Notes under the pieces: model-generated
The model's database searches: none
The model's input: only the letters and a program-made list of their open reading frames with translations
What the model was told of the DNA's origin: nothing
Position numbers and translations under genes: made by a program
Shown: positions 1 through 7,526 of the stretch, one piece after another
How the letters are laid out: each line of letters starts with the position of its first letter
Position numbering within the stretch: position 1 is the first letter of the stretch
Assembly: GCA_041628225.1 (NCBI GenBank)
Contig: JBFKPQ010000048.1
Coordinates: 1 to 15,732 of the forward strand
Reading direction: 5' to 3'
From: JBFKPQ01 sp041628225
Lineage (GTDB): Bacteria; Actinomycetota; Acidimicrobiia; Spongiisociales; JAENVV01
DNA: 15,732 bases

Positions 1-26
1 GACCTGACGGTCGGCGCCGCATGGGG

Positions 27-98
27 AGCCGGAGAGGGGATTTGAACCCCTGACCTGCTCATTACGAGTGAGCTGCTCTACCCCTGAGCTACTCCGGC
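27..98 (-). tRNA. tRNA-Thr (anticodon CGU)
   Basis: Read on the minus strand, this 72-base stretch folds into a complete cloverleaf. It has a 7-bp acceptor stem (GCCGGAG with CTCCGGC), a D arm GCTC/GAGC, an anticodon stem GCTCA/TGAGC around the loop CTCGTAA, a five-base variable loop, and a T arm AGGGG/CCCCT with the loop TTCAAAT. The anticodon is CGT, which reads the threonine codon ACG. The discriminator base is T and is followed by CCC, so the 3' CCA is not encoded and must be added after transcription. The gene is divergent from the sigma-factor gene to its right. Confidence 0.96.
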
Positions 99-109
99 GT
101 AGGTCCGGC

Positions 110-138
110 AGGATAGGAATCGGCGCGCACTTCGTCCA
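110..138 (-). promoter_or_regulatory. Candidate promoter of tRNA-Thr
   Basis: On the minus strand, TGGACG (138-133) and TATCCT (115-110) are separated by exactly 17 bases. They match a -35 element in 4 of 6 positions and the actinobacterial -10 pattern TAnnnT. The predicted start of transcription, near 103, lies about five bases upstream of the mature tRNA 5' end. This is a pattern match only. Confidence 0.45.
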
Positions 139-141
139 GCT
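116..141 (+). promoter_or_regulatory. Weak candidate SigR/SigH-type promoter upstream of the sigma gene
   Basis: GGAAT at 116-120 equals the -35 core recognised by SigR/SigH-family sigma factors (GGAAT-N18-GTT). Eighteen bases later the sequence is GCT rather than GTT, so the -10 core matches in only two of three positions. Autoregulation is usual for this family, which makes the site worth noting. It overlaps the candidate tRNA promoter on the other strand. An AGGAGGG at 142-148 is too far from the sigma ATG to be its ribosome binding site. Confidence 0.22.
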
Positions 142-185
142 AGGAGGGCGGTGGTATCGTCACCCGACCCCACGGTCGAGGCTGC

Positions 186-764
186 ATGGCGGATCAAGCC
201 GACTTCGAGGACGACGCACTGCAATTCGCTCCGCAGCTGTACACCGCTGCGCTGCGCATGACCCGCAACCCGGCCGACGCCGAAGACGTCGTGCAGGAGA
301 CCTTCCTGAAGGCATATCGGGCGTATCACACGTTCGAGGCCGGCACGAACCTGAAGGCGTGGTTGTACCGGATCCTCACCAACACCTACATCAACCGGTA
401 TCGCAAGAAGATGCGGCGCCCGTCAGAGGTCGACCTCGGCGACGTCGAAGACCTGTACCTGTACCGGCGGATCGGGCCCGGCGAGACGGCCGAGGCCTCC
501 CGAAGCGCCGAGGACGAGGTCCTCGACTCGTTTGTCGACGCCGACGTCAAGTCCGCCGTCGAGTCGTTGCCGGAGCACTTCCGGCTCCCCGTGCTCCTCG
601 CCGACGTCGAGGGCTTCTCGTACAAGGAGATCGCCGAGATCATGGACGTGCCCATCGGAACGGTGATGAGTCGACTGCACCGGGGAAGAAAAGCACTACA
701 GAAGGCGTTGTGGTCATTTGCGAGTGAACGAGGCCTAGCCGATCGGACCACCGACGATGTCTAA
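186..764 (+). CDS. sigR: ECF RNA polymerase sigma factor, SigR/SigH (RpoE-like) family
   Basis: This 192-residue protein has the compact two-domain plan of group 4 sigma factors. Region 2 spans about residues 10-75 and includes ALRMTRNPADAEDVVQETF and the WLYRILTNTYINRYRK stretch that contacts the -10 element. Region 4 spans about residues 120-175 (SLPEHFRLPVLLADVEGFSYKEIAEI, then the helix-turn-helix GTVMSRLHRGRKAL). The wording is closest to Streptomyces SigR and mycobacterial SigH, which direct the thiol-oxidative stress response. The ATG at 186 is chosen because homology begins right after it; a GAGG lies at 178-181 with short spacing. Its 3' end overlaps the zinc anti-sigma gene by 8 bases, the hallmark arrangement of this pair. 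The family is confident; the exact symbol is by analogy. Confidence 0.93.
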   Translation: MADQADFEDDALQFAPQLYTAALRMTRNPADAEDVVQETFLKAYRAYHTFEAGTNLKAWLYRILTNTYINRYRKKMRRPSEVDLGDVEDLYLYRRIGPGETAEASRSAEDEVLDSFVDADVKSAVESLPEHFRLPVLLADVEGFSYKEIAEIMDVPIGTVMSRLHRGRKALQKALWSFASERGLADRTTDDV

Positions 765-999
765 GCACGCCTGCGACGACGCCATTGCCCGCATCTATCC
801 ATATCTCGATGGCGAAGTGACCGTGTTGCGCCGGCTCCTCGTGCGCCGGCATCTCCGTCGGTGCCCTCCTTGTGACGGCGCCTTCGCTTTCGAACAGCGA
901 CTCAAGGTCGTCGTGCGAGAGCGCACCCGAGAAGAGGTCCCGCCCGAGATGCTCGACCGATTGCGCACGTATCTCGGCGAAGCCGGAGCGGTTGACTGA
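757..999 (+). CDS. rsrA: Zinc-binding anti-sigma factor, RsrA/RshA type (mycothiol-system)
   Basis: This 80-residue protein carries the ZAS signature H-x3-C-x2-C (His32, Cys36, Cys39) and an upstream cysteine, Cys6. Together these match the four zinc ligands of Streptomyces RsrA. In that family, thiol oxidation forms a disulfide (here presumably Cys6-Cys39), zinc is released, and the bound sigma factor is freed. The cluster TVLRRLLVRRHLRRC and the helix around ERTREEVPPEMLDRLR fit the family. The ATG at 757 lies inside the last codons of the sigma gene (overlap ATGTCTAA), so translation of the two is probably coupled and their stoichiometry fixed. There are no membrane segments, as expected for a cytoplasmic redox switch. 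Confidence 0.92.
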   Translation: MSKHACDDAIARIYPYLDGEVTVLRRLLVRRHLRRCPPCDGAFAFEQRLKVVVRERTREEVPPEMLDRLRTYLGEAGAVD

Positions 1000-1032
1000 C
1001 GCCCGCCTTCCATCCGGTAAGGTGACGACACC

Positions 1033-1302
1033 ATGCATACGACCGCACGCCGACTACTCATCCTGGGAGTTCTCGCCGTCTCTCTCCTCGGCGTTGGGGC
1101 TGCGGCCTCGGCTTCCGATGTCGTGGCTCAAACGGAGCCCTACATCGAAGTGGAAGTGGCGGAGTCGGAGGCCGTGGAACCGCAGTGGACGTACCGGTAT
1201 CTGATCCCGACCACCATCGCGCTCACGATCCTGCTGATCGGCGGCACCGTCGTCATGTACTTCGTGAAGGTCGTACGGTCCCGCTACACCGTCGTGGAAT
1301 GA
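1033..1302 (+). CDS. Small membrane protein of unknown function
   Basis: This is an 89-residue protein I do not recognise. Residues 6-26 are hydrophobic after a short Arg-containing N-terminus and end in AAASASD, resembling a cleavable signal peptide. An acidic stretch follows (about 34-50, EPYIEVEVAESEAVEP). A transmembrane helix occupies about residues 57-79, with the basic stop-transfer sequence KVVRSR after it and a short C-terminal tail. If the signal is cleaved, the mature protein would be single-pass with a tiny acidic extracellular part. AAGGTGA (1019-1025) gives a ribosome binding site 7 bases before the ATG. The stop overlaps the metalloprotease start (ATGA), suggesting coupled translation and perhaps a shared role. 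Confidence 0.8.
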   Translation: MHTTARRLLILGVLAVSLLGVGAAASASDVVAQTEPYIEVEVAESEAVEPQWTYRYLIPTTIALTILLIGGTVVMYFVKVVRSRYTVVE

Positions 1303-2330
1303 CCGGCAACGTGCCTTGGCCGCTCGCGGTGCGGGTGGCGGGCAGCCTGGCCGGGACATATCCCCTCTACGACTCGTATCACCGCGACGCTCTCGCCGCC
1401 GAGGCGGCCGACCACGTCCGCCGGGCCCACGAGCTCGTCGAAGCCGAGACCGGATTGTCGGGGACCGGTATGCCTCGGGTCGAGGTCGTCGACCGCATCC
1501 GCTGGGTCGAGCGGAACGTGGCCTTCTTCTCGTCCATCGTGGACCCCGCCCGCGAACAGCTCACCGGGTCCACGCATCCGCTCGTTCGCAAAGCGGCGGA
1601 TCCGATCGTGGCCGCAGAGACGGGCGCGCTGCTAGGAGTGCTGGCACGACGGGTGCTCGGTCAATACGAACTCGTGCTGCCTTCCGAGCGAGAAGGCGAC
1701 ACCATCTACTTCGTCGGTCCCAACGTCTTGGCGCTCGAACGAACCAACCAGTTCCTCCCTTCGGAGTTCCGACTGTGGTTGGCGCTCCATGAATGCGCCC
1801 ATCGTCTGCAGTTCGTCGGTGTTCCGTGGATGCGCGACCACTTCCTGGATCTGGTCAAGCGCCTGGTCGGCGCCGCCAAACCCGAACCGGGGAGGCTCCG
1901 GCGGGTGGCCGACGACCTCGTTCGGTCGGCGAGCGCCGGCGAACCCCTGGTTGGCGAGGCCGGCCTGCTCGGCTTGTTCGCCAACGAGGAGCAGCGGGAT
2001 CTCCTGGATCAGATGCAAGCGCTCATGACGCTGCTGGAGGGCCACGGACACGTGATCATGGACCGAATCGGGTCACGTCTGCTGGCATCTCAGGCTCGGA
2101 TGGCGAAGCTGCTCAAGCGGCGCAGGCAAGACCCTCGGATGGCGGCGTTCTTCCGGCTGACCGGTATGGAAATGAAGATGCGGCAGTACGAGATGGGCGA
2201 ACGATTCGTGCTCGGTGTCGAGAGCTTCGCGGGTTGGTCGGCCGTCGACGCCGCCTGGGCCGCGCCGGCCAACCTGCCGACTCTGTCGGAGATCGACGAT
2301 CCTGTGGCATGGGTGCGGCGAGTGGCGTGA
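1299..2330 (+). CDS. Zinc-dependent metalloprotease-like protein, DUF2342 (zincin) family
   Basis: This 343-residue protein has a zincin motif HECAH at residues 164-168, in the context LWLALHECAHRLQF. A conserved glutamate in LLEGHGHVIMD (Glu247) could be the third zinc ligand. These fit the actinobacterial DUF2342/Zincin_2 family (M. tuberculosis Rv3626c and relatives), annotated as putative hydrolases or metalloproteases without a proven substrate. No signal peptide or clear membrane helix is visible, so it is probably cytoplasmic. The ATG at 1299 is chosen because it forms an ATGA overlap with the preceding stop; a longer frame extends upstream to 1185 but shadows the small membrane gene. 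Its position directly before tilS is the same as in mycobacteria. Family confident, function unknown. Confidence 0.88.
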   Translation: MTGNVPWPLAVRVAGSLAGTYPLYDSYHRDALAAEAADHVRRAHELVEAETGLSGTGMPRVEVVDRIRWVERNVAFFSSIVDPAREQLTGSTHPLVRKAADPIVAAETGALLGVLARRVLGQYELVLPSEREGDTIYFVGPNVLALERTNQFLPSEFRLWLALHECAHRLQFVGVPWMRDHFLDLVKRLVGAAKPEPGRLRRVADDLVRSASAGEPLVGEAGLLGLFANEEQRDLLDQMQALMTLLEGHGHVIMDRIGSRLLASQARMAKLLKRRRQDPRMAAFFRLTGMEMKMRQYEMGERFVLGVESFAGWSAVDAAWAAPANLPTLSEIDDPVAWVRRVA

Positions 2331-3619
2331 GCGAGCTGGCCGGGCGCTTCACCGGCCGGAGGGCGGTGGTGGCTCTGAGCGGTGGGCCAGACAGCGCAGC
2401 CGTCGCCGTATTGGCGGCCCGCCACGCCCTGACGGCGCGCGCCGTGCACGTGAACCACCACCGGCCCGCCTCGCCGCAGATGCAGAAGGCGGCCGAGGCC
2501 GTGGCCGCGGACCTGCGGATCGCGCTCGATGTGGTCGACGTCGACGTGCCCGACGGGCCGGATTGGGAGGCCCGGGCGAGACAGGCGAGGTACGACGTGA
2601 TGCTCGCCGGACTCGCCGACGACGAGGTGCTCCTGACGGGCCATACACGCGACGACCAGGCCGAGACCGTGCTCCTCAACCTCCTGCGCGGCGCGGGCAG
2701 TGCCGGCCTGGGTGGCATGCCGGATCGGCGCAGCCGCATCGAACGTCCCCTGCTCACCCTGTCCAAGGCCGCCGCGGCCCACCTCGCCGCCAATCTCCCC
2801 ACCGCCGCCGATCCCGACAATGACGACGAGGCCTTCGCCCGCAACCGGATCCGTCACGGGGTCATGGCCGATCTCGAGAAGGCGCGGCCCGGAGCGTCGG
2901 AACGTCTCGCCCGCTCGGCTCGCCTCCTGTCGGCCGACGACGCCGAACTCCGACGCCGATCCTCGATGGTCCCGCTGCGAAGGGGGTCGACCGAGATTCG
3001 TGTGGCGCTGGCGTGGCTGCGCACGTTGCCGCCGCCTCTGAGCGCGAGGGTCATCCGCCGGACGCTGACCGACCTTCGGCCACCCCACCCGCCCTCGCTC
3101 GCCGAGGTCGATCGGATCGTCACGGTCGTCGAGGGCTCGGTTCGCGCCACCGAACTCGCAGGTGGGTTTGTCGCGTATCGGTCGGGAGCCGCCCTGGTCG
3201 TCGAGGCGGTCGACCGTACGACGCCGCCCGCACCGGTGCGGTTGTCGGTCGGGGCCACCCGGTTCGGGCCGTGGAGGTTCGAATGCGCCGAGCGGCAGGA
3301 GCGCCCGTCCGCGTTGCCGCTGTCGCCGCATCGTGCCGTCGTGGACGCCGACGCGGTGGGGGACCTGGTCGTCCGGGCCCTTCGGCCGGGCGACGTGATC
3401 GACTTCGGGTCCGGTCACAAGTCGGCTGCCGACGCATGTCAGGAAGCGGGGGTTCCGTCCGAACGACGGCAACGCCATCCGGTCGTCGTGTCCGGGGAGG
3501 CGGTCGTGTGGATTCCCGGTGTGCGCCGCGGGCAGCTCGGTTGGGTGTCCGGGGCCACCCGGCGCTACCTTTGCATCGACAGCATCGAGGAGGGTACGTG
3601 GACGTCGGACGGGTCTTGA
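2327..3619 (+). CDS. tilS: tRNA(Ile)-lysidine synthase TilS
   Basis: TilS attaches lysine to C34 of the CAU-anticodon tRNA-Ile using ATP, switching its specificity from methionine to isoleucine. The N-terminal PP-loop SGGPDS lies at residues 18-23, followed by VHVNHH and the adenylation-domain signature GHTRDDQAETVLLNLLRG. NDDEAFARNRIRH is also typical. The C-terminal TilS_C domain is visible as VRALRPGDVIDFG and HKSAADACQEAGVP, followed by VVWIPGVRR. The 430-residue length is normal. The start is ambiguous: GTG at 2327 forms a GTGA overlap with the protease stop and is preferred; an ATG at 2309 would add six residues. Neither has a good ribosome binding site. The 3' end overlaps hpt by 22 bases. 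Confidence 0.93.
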   Translation: MSELAGRFTGRRAVVALSGGPDSAAVAVLAARHALTARAVHVNHHRPASPQMQKAAEAVAADLRIALDVVDVDVPDGPDWEARARQARYDVMLAGLADDEVLLTGHTRDDQAETVLLNLLRGAGSAGLGGMPDRRSRIERPLLTLSKAAAAHLAANLPTAADPDNDDEAFARNRIRHGVMADLEKARPGASERLARSARLLSADDAELRRRSSMVPLRRGSTEIRVALAWLRTLPPPLSARVIRRTLTDLRPPHPPSLAEVDRIVTVVEGSVRATELAGGFVAYRSGAALVVEAVDRTTPPAPVRLSVGATRFGPWRFECAERQERPSALPLSPHRAVVDADAVGDLVVRALRPGDVIDFGSGHKSAADACQEAGVPSERRQRHPVVVSGEAVVWIPGVRRGQLGWVSGATRRYLCIDSIEEGTWTSDGS

Positions 3620-4119
3620 TCTCCGAACAGGAGATCGCCGCCAAACTCGAGGAGATGGGTCGGCAGATCACCGCCGACTACGCGGGCAGAGACCTGCTGA
3701 TGGTCGGCGTGCTCAAGGGCGCGTTCATCGTGATGGCCGACCTGGCCCGCCACGTCGATCTCCCGGTCGAGTTCGACTTCATGGCCGTGTCGTCGTACGG
3801 CGCCGCCACCCAGACGTCCGGTGTCGTTCGCATCCTCAAGGACCTCGATCAAGAGATCGCCGGGCGCGACATCCTGATCGTCGAGGACATCATCGACTCG
3901 GGACTCACGCTCAACTATCTGCTGAAGAGCTTGCGCGTGCGACGGCCCGCTTCGCTGGAGGTGGCCGCCCTGCTGTTGAAGAAGGACATCCAACGCGTAC
4001 CGCTCGAGGTCAAGTACACCGGATTCGAGATCGGACCCGAATTCGTGATCGGGTACGGGCTCGACCATGCCGGCAAGTACCGCAACCTGCCGTACATCGG
4101 AGTCCTCGAGGAAGGGTGA
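3598..4119 (+). CDS. hpt: Hypoxanthine(-guanine) phosphoribosyltransferase
   Basis: This enzyme makes IMP or GMP from hypoxanthine or guanine and PRPP in purine salvage. The PRPP-binding loop EDIIDSGLTL sits at residues 96-105, and LLMVGVLKGAFIVMADLAR and FEIGPEFVIGYGLDHAGKYRNLPYIG are both family hallmarks. The 173-residue length is typical. The GTG at 3598 is preferred because GAGGAGG (3587-3593) precedes it by four bases; a TTG at 3616 is also in frame but lies too far from that site. The gene overlaps the end of tilS by 22 bases. The tilS-hpt-ftsH order is conserved in Actinobacteria and Firmicutes. Confidence 0.95.
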   Translation: MDVGRVLISEQEIAAKLEEMGRQITADYAGRDLLMVGVLKGAFIVMADLARHVDLPVEFDFMAVSSYGAATQTSGVVRILKDLDQEIAGRDILIVEDIIDSGLTLNYLLKSLRVRRPASLEVAALLLKKDIQRVPLEVKYTGFEIGPEFVIGYGLDHAGKYRNLPYIGVLEEG

Positions 4120-4216
4120 CCGCCGGCGCGGGGTGGCATAGCCGGCCAACCCGCATACCATGGCGCCCCGGCCCATCCCCAGGGCCGTGATACGGTAAAC
4201 CGAGAGGTCTTCTTCG
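4120..4216 (+). other. Intergenic region hpt-ftsH with hairpins and a possible -10 element
   Basis: This 97-base gap is the largest within the run from 1033 to lysS. It holds two GC-rich inverted repeats. GGGTGGC/GCCAACCC (4131-4152) has one bulged base and a seven-base loop. CGGCCC/GGGCCG (4169-4187) also has a seven-base loop. Neither is followed by a T-tract, so they are not canonical terminators. TACGGT at 4191-4196 fits the actinobacterial -10 pattern TAnnnT, but no -35 is apparent. The region may separate a purine/tRNA unit from an ftsH-fol unit, by partial termination plus a promoter, but this is inference. Confidence 0.3.
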
Positions 4217-6130
4217 TTGAACCGAACACTGCGCACCATCATCATCTACGCCGCGGTCGTCACCGTCATGTGGTTGGCGTTCACGGCCTGGTTCGGCGTG
4301 GTCAACCAACCCGAGGAGATCGACTTGTCGACGTTCACGTCGCAGGTCGAGTCCGGCGAGGTGGGTGCGGTTCGCATCTTCCCCGACGCGGACCGCATCG
4401 AGATCCGCAACGACGGTACGGCCCCTGAAGAACCTGCCGACTTCTCGCTGAACTACCCAGGAGAGTTCGAGGACGAACTCGTCCAGTTGCTCGAGTCCAA
4501 CGACGTCGCGGTGGCGATCGACCCGGAACCGACCTCGATCGGCACAGTCCTCATCAGCCTGCTCCCGTGGCTGTTCATCATCGGCTTCATGATCTTCATC
4601 TTCACCCAGATGCAGGGTGGGGGAAACCGTGTCATGCAGTTCGGCAAGTCCCGCGCCAAACAGGTGACGAAGGACATGCCGAAGGTCACATTCGCCGACG
4701 TGGCGGGACTGGAAGAGGCCATCGAAGAGCTCGACGAGATCAAAGAGTTCCTCCAGAACCCCGCCAAGTTCCGGGCGCTCGGAGCGAAGATCCCCAAGGG
4801 CGTGCTGCTCTTCGGCCCTCCGGGAACCGGCAAGACGTTGCTGGCCCGTGCCGTGGCAGGCGAAGCCGGCGTGCCGTTCTTCTCGATCTCTGGCTCGGAC
4901 TTCGTCGAGATGTTCGTGGGTGTCGGCGCATCGCGGGTGCGTGATCTCTTCGACCAGGCCAAAGCGCAGGGCCCGGCTATCGTCTTCATCGACGAGATCG
5001 ATGCGGTTGGCCGGCACCGCGGGGCGGGCCTCGGCGGTGGCCACGACGAACGCGAACAGACGCTCAACCAACTGCTCGTCGAACTCGACGGCTTCGATCC
5101 GCAGACCGGCGTCATCGTCATCGCCGCCACCAACCGTCCGGACATTCTCGACCCGGCTCTGCTGCGACCCGGCCGATTCGACCGGCAGATCACGGTCGGT
5201 CGACCCGCCTTCAAGGGCCGCAAGGCCATTCTGGAGGTCCACGCCAAGGGCAAGCCGCTCGCCGATGACATCGATCTGGAGACGGTCGCCCGCCAGACCC
5301 CGGGATTCACGGGGGCGGACTTGGCCAACCTCATCAACGAGGCTGCGCTCCTGGCGGCCCGTCGCGGGCACGCCGAGGTCACCAAAGATGAACTCGACGA
5401 GGCAGTCGTCCGCGTCATCGCCGGGCCCGAGCGACGGAGTCTCATCATCAGTGACGACGAGAAGCGAATCACGGCGTATCACGAAACCGGTCACGCCCTC
5501 GTCGGATGGGCCCTGCCGCATGCCGACCCCGTGCACAAGGTCACCATCATTCCTCGAGGACGGTCGATGGGCCATACGCAGTCGCTGCCGTCGGAGGACA
5601 AGTTCTACATGCGGCGCAGCGAACTCGTCGATCGGCTGGCGGTCGCTCTGGGCGGCCGGGTCGCCGAGGAGATCGTGTTCGGCGACCCGACGACCGGAGC
5701 CGCCAACGACATCGAGCAGGCGACGCAGATGGCCCGGCAGATGGTGATGGAGTGGGGCATGTCCGACCGGCTCGGCCCCATGCAGTACGGCAAGCCCGAT
5801 GGTGAGGTTTTCTTGGGCCGCGACTACGGCCGGCAGCAGGACTATTCGGATGAGATCGCCGCCCTCATCGACGAAGAGGTTCGCAAGCTGATCGCGCAGG
5901 CCCACGAGGAGGCCCGGTCGATCCTGACCACCCACCGCGATGCGCTCGAACTCATGACGCAGACGCTGCTCGAGGAAGAGACGGTCGACGCCGACCGGGT
6001 GGCGGAGTTGTTCGCGGACGTGCCGAAGTGGGAGCACGCCGCCGGTGGGGCGATGCGCATCCAGGTGCCGGGCGGATTGCCGTCGACAAAGGACGGGGTC
6101 GCCGCGGCACGGGCCGAACCAGGCGCCTAG
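4217..6130 (+). CDS. ftsH: ATP-dependent zinc metalloprotease FtsH
   Basis: FtsH is the membrane-anchored AAA+ protease that degrades misfolded membrane proteins and selected cytosolic regulators. This 637-residue copy is complete. It has TM1 at about 7-29, an extracytoplasmic domain to about 105, TM2 at about 108-131, Walker A GPPGTGKT at 200-207, Walker B IVFIDEID at 255-262, and the second region of homology at about 305-322 ending in arginine fingers. The zinc site is HETGH at 422-426 with Asp498 in AANDIEQAT as the third ligand. The pore motif FVGVG is at 233-237. The start is a TTG at 4217, with AGAGG (4203-4207) nine bases upstream; no ATG or GTG suits the N-terminus better. folE follows after five bases. 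Confidence 0.97.
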   Translation: MNRTLRTIIIYAAVVTVMWLAFTAWFGVVNQPEEIDLSTFTSQVESGEVGAVRIFPDADRIEIRNDGTAPEEPADFSLNYPGEFEDELVQLLESNDVAVAIDPEPTSIGTVLISLLPWLFIIGFMIFIFTQMQGGGNRVMQFGKSRAKQVTKDMPKVTFADVAGLEEAIEELDEIKEFLQNPAKFRALGAKIPKGVLLFGPPGTGKTLLARAVAGEAGVPFFSISGSDFVEMFVGVGASRVRDLFDQAKAQGPAIVFIDEIDAVGRHRGAGLGGGHDEREQTLNQLLVELDGFDPQTGVIVIAATNRPDILDPALLRPGRFDRQITVGRPAFKGRKAILEVHAKGKPLADDIDLETVARQTPGFTGADLANLINEAALLAARRGHAEVTKDELDEAVVRVIAGPERRSLIISDDEKRITAYHETGHALVGWALPHADPVHKVTIIPRGRSMGHTQSLPSEDKFYMRRSELVDRLAVALGGRVAEEIVFGDPTTGAANDIEQATQMARQMVMEWGMSDRLGPMQYGKPDGEVFLGRDYGRQQDYSDEIAALIDEEVRKLIAQAHEEARSILTTHRDALELMTQTLLEEETVDADRVAELFADVPKWEHAAGGAMRIQVPGGLPSTKDGVAAARAEPGA

Positions 6131-6135
6131 CCTCG

Positions 6136-6699
6136 GTGGCCGTGGATCAACAGGCCATCGCCGCAGCCGTGCGGCAGATTCTCCTCGCCATCGGTGAGGA
6201 CCCGGAACGCGAAGGACTCGTCCAGACGCCCGAGCGCGTCGCCCGCCTGTACTCCGAGATCTTCGAGGGCCTCTCGGAGGAACCGACGGAGATCGTCAAA
6301 TCCGTGTTCGCCGAGGACGAACATCGCGAGATCGTCATGGTCAAGGACATCCCGTTCTACTCGATGTGCGAGCACCACCTCATCCCGTTCCACGGCAAGG
6401 CGCACGTCGCCTACCTGCCCGATGGCGTCCTGACGGGTCTCTCGAAGCTCGCCAGGTTGGTCGAGTCCTTCGCCAAACGGCCGCAGATGCAGGAGCGCCT
6501 CACCAGCCAGATCGCCGACACGCTCATGGAGGCCGTCGAGCCACTCGGCGTGCTCGTCGTCGTCGAAGCCGAACACCTGTGCATGAGCATGCGTGGCGTG
6601 CGAAAGCCCGGAGCGGTGACGACGACGTCGGCCGTTCGCGGCATCTTCGCCTCGCGCGCCACCACCCGGGCCGAAGCTTTCGCCCTGCTGAACCGATGA
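6136..6699 (+). CDS. folE: GTP cyclohydrolase I (FolE)
   Basis: FolE converts GTP to 7,8-dihydroneopterin triphosphate, the first committed step of folate synthesis. The 187-residue sequence has the zinc ligands Cys78 and His81 in SMCEHHLIPFHGKAHVAYLP and Cys149 in EAEHLCMSMRGVRKPG. It also has the conserved TGLSKLARLVE, QERLTSQIAD and TTTSAVRG blocks, so this is the classical zinc-dependent FolE1. The start is GTG 6136 or GTG 6142, both just after the ftsH stop and without a clear ribosome binding site, so coupling to ftsH is likely. Its stop overlaps the folP start (ATGA). Confidence 0.95.
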   Translation: MAVDQQAIAAAVRQILLAIGEDPEREGLVQTPERVARLYSEIFEGLSEEPTEIVKSVFAEDEHREIVMVKDIPFYSMCEHHLIPFHGKAHVAYLPDGVLTGLSKLARLVESFAKRPQMQERLTSQIADTLMEAVEPLGVLVVVEAEHLCMSMRGVRKPGAVTTTSAVRGIFASRATTRAEAFALLNR

Positions 6700-7526
6700 C
6701 GTGGGCGCTGCGCACGCAGACGCTGTCCACCGATCCGATGCTTCTCATGGGCATCGTGAACGTCACCCCTGATTCCTTTTCCGACGGTGGCCTGCATGCC
6801 GATACGCAGGCGGCCATCGACCACGGACGACGGCTGGTCGACGAGGGTGCCGACCTCGTCGACGTCGGAGGCGAGTCGTCGCGTCCCGGAGCCGACGCCG
6901 TCGACACCTCCGAAGAGCTCGGTAGGGTGGTTCCTGTCGTCGAACGGCTGGCAGCCGACGGTGTCGTCGTCTCGGTCGACACCACCAAGCCGCTCGTGGC
7001 CCGCGCCGCACTCGAGGCCGGCGCCGAGATCGTGAACGACATCACCGGTCTGGCCGATCCCGCCATGGTCGAGCTGTGCCGGCAGTACGAGGCTGGGGTC
7101 GTGATCATGCACATGCAGGGCACCCCGCGCACCATGCAGAACGACCCCCGATACGACGATGTCGTCGACGAGGTGGCTGGATTCCTCGCCGATCGAGCCG
7201 AACAGGCGATCGCGGCGGGCATCGATCCCGCGCGGATCTGCATCGACCCCGGTATCGGCTTCGGCAAGACGACCGAGCACAACCTCGAGTTGCTCGCCGG
7301 GACGGCGCGTTTCGCCGACTTGGGCTACCCCGTGATGATCGGAGCGTCCCGCAAGCGGTTCTTGGAGGCGTTGCTGGGTCGCACCGAGCCGTCCGACCGC
7401 GACGCGGGAACGGCCGGGATCGCAGCCGTCGTCGCCACGCTCGGAGCCGCCGTTTTTCGCACCCATAATGTTCCGGATGTGAGGGATGCCGCCAGAGTGG
7501 CCGCCGCTATCGTGAGTCGCGGATGA
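6696..7526 (+). CDS. folP: Dihydropteroate synthase (FolP)
   Basis: FolP condenses 6-hydroxymethyl-7,8-dihydropterin diphosphate with p-aminobenzoate and is the target of sulfonamides. The 276-residue TIM barrel shows the standard signatures MGIVNVTPDSFSDGG (18-32), DVGGESSRPGA (56-66), EIVNDITG (111-118), DPGIGFGK (184-191) and the substrate-binding GASRKRFL (216-223). The ATG at 6696 overlaps the folE stop by four bases. The downstream gene likewise starts within its stop codon. Confidence 0.96.
   Translation: MTWALRTQTLSTDPMLLMGIVNVTPDSFSDGGLHADTQAAIDHGRRLVDEGADLVDVGGESSRPGADAVDTSEELGRVVPVVERLAADGVVVSVDTTKPLVARAALEAGAEIVNDITGLADPAMVELCRQYEAGVVIMHMQGTPRTMQNDPRYDDVVDEVAGFLADRAEQAIAAGIDPARICIDPGIGFGKTTEHNLELLAGTARFADLGYPVMIGASRKRFLEALLGRTEPSDRDAGTAGIAAVVATLGAAVFRTHNVPDVRDAARVAAAIVSRG

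Noticed and set aside
68..727. A 219-codon plus-strand frame starting inside the tRNA gene
   Set aside because: It is arginine-rich and in the wrong frame relative to the clear sigma factor; it is a shadow.
4131..4187. Rho-independent terminators after hpt
   Set aside because: Two GC-rich hairpins are present, but neither is followed by a T-tract, so I list them only as intergenic structure.
4010..6037. A 675-codon open frame on the minus strand opposite ftsH
   Set aside because: It lies wholly opposite a textbook ftsH, has no recognisable domain, and long antisense frames are expected in high-GC coding DNA.
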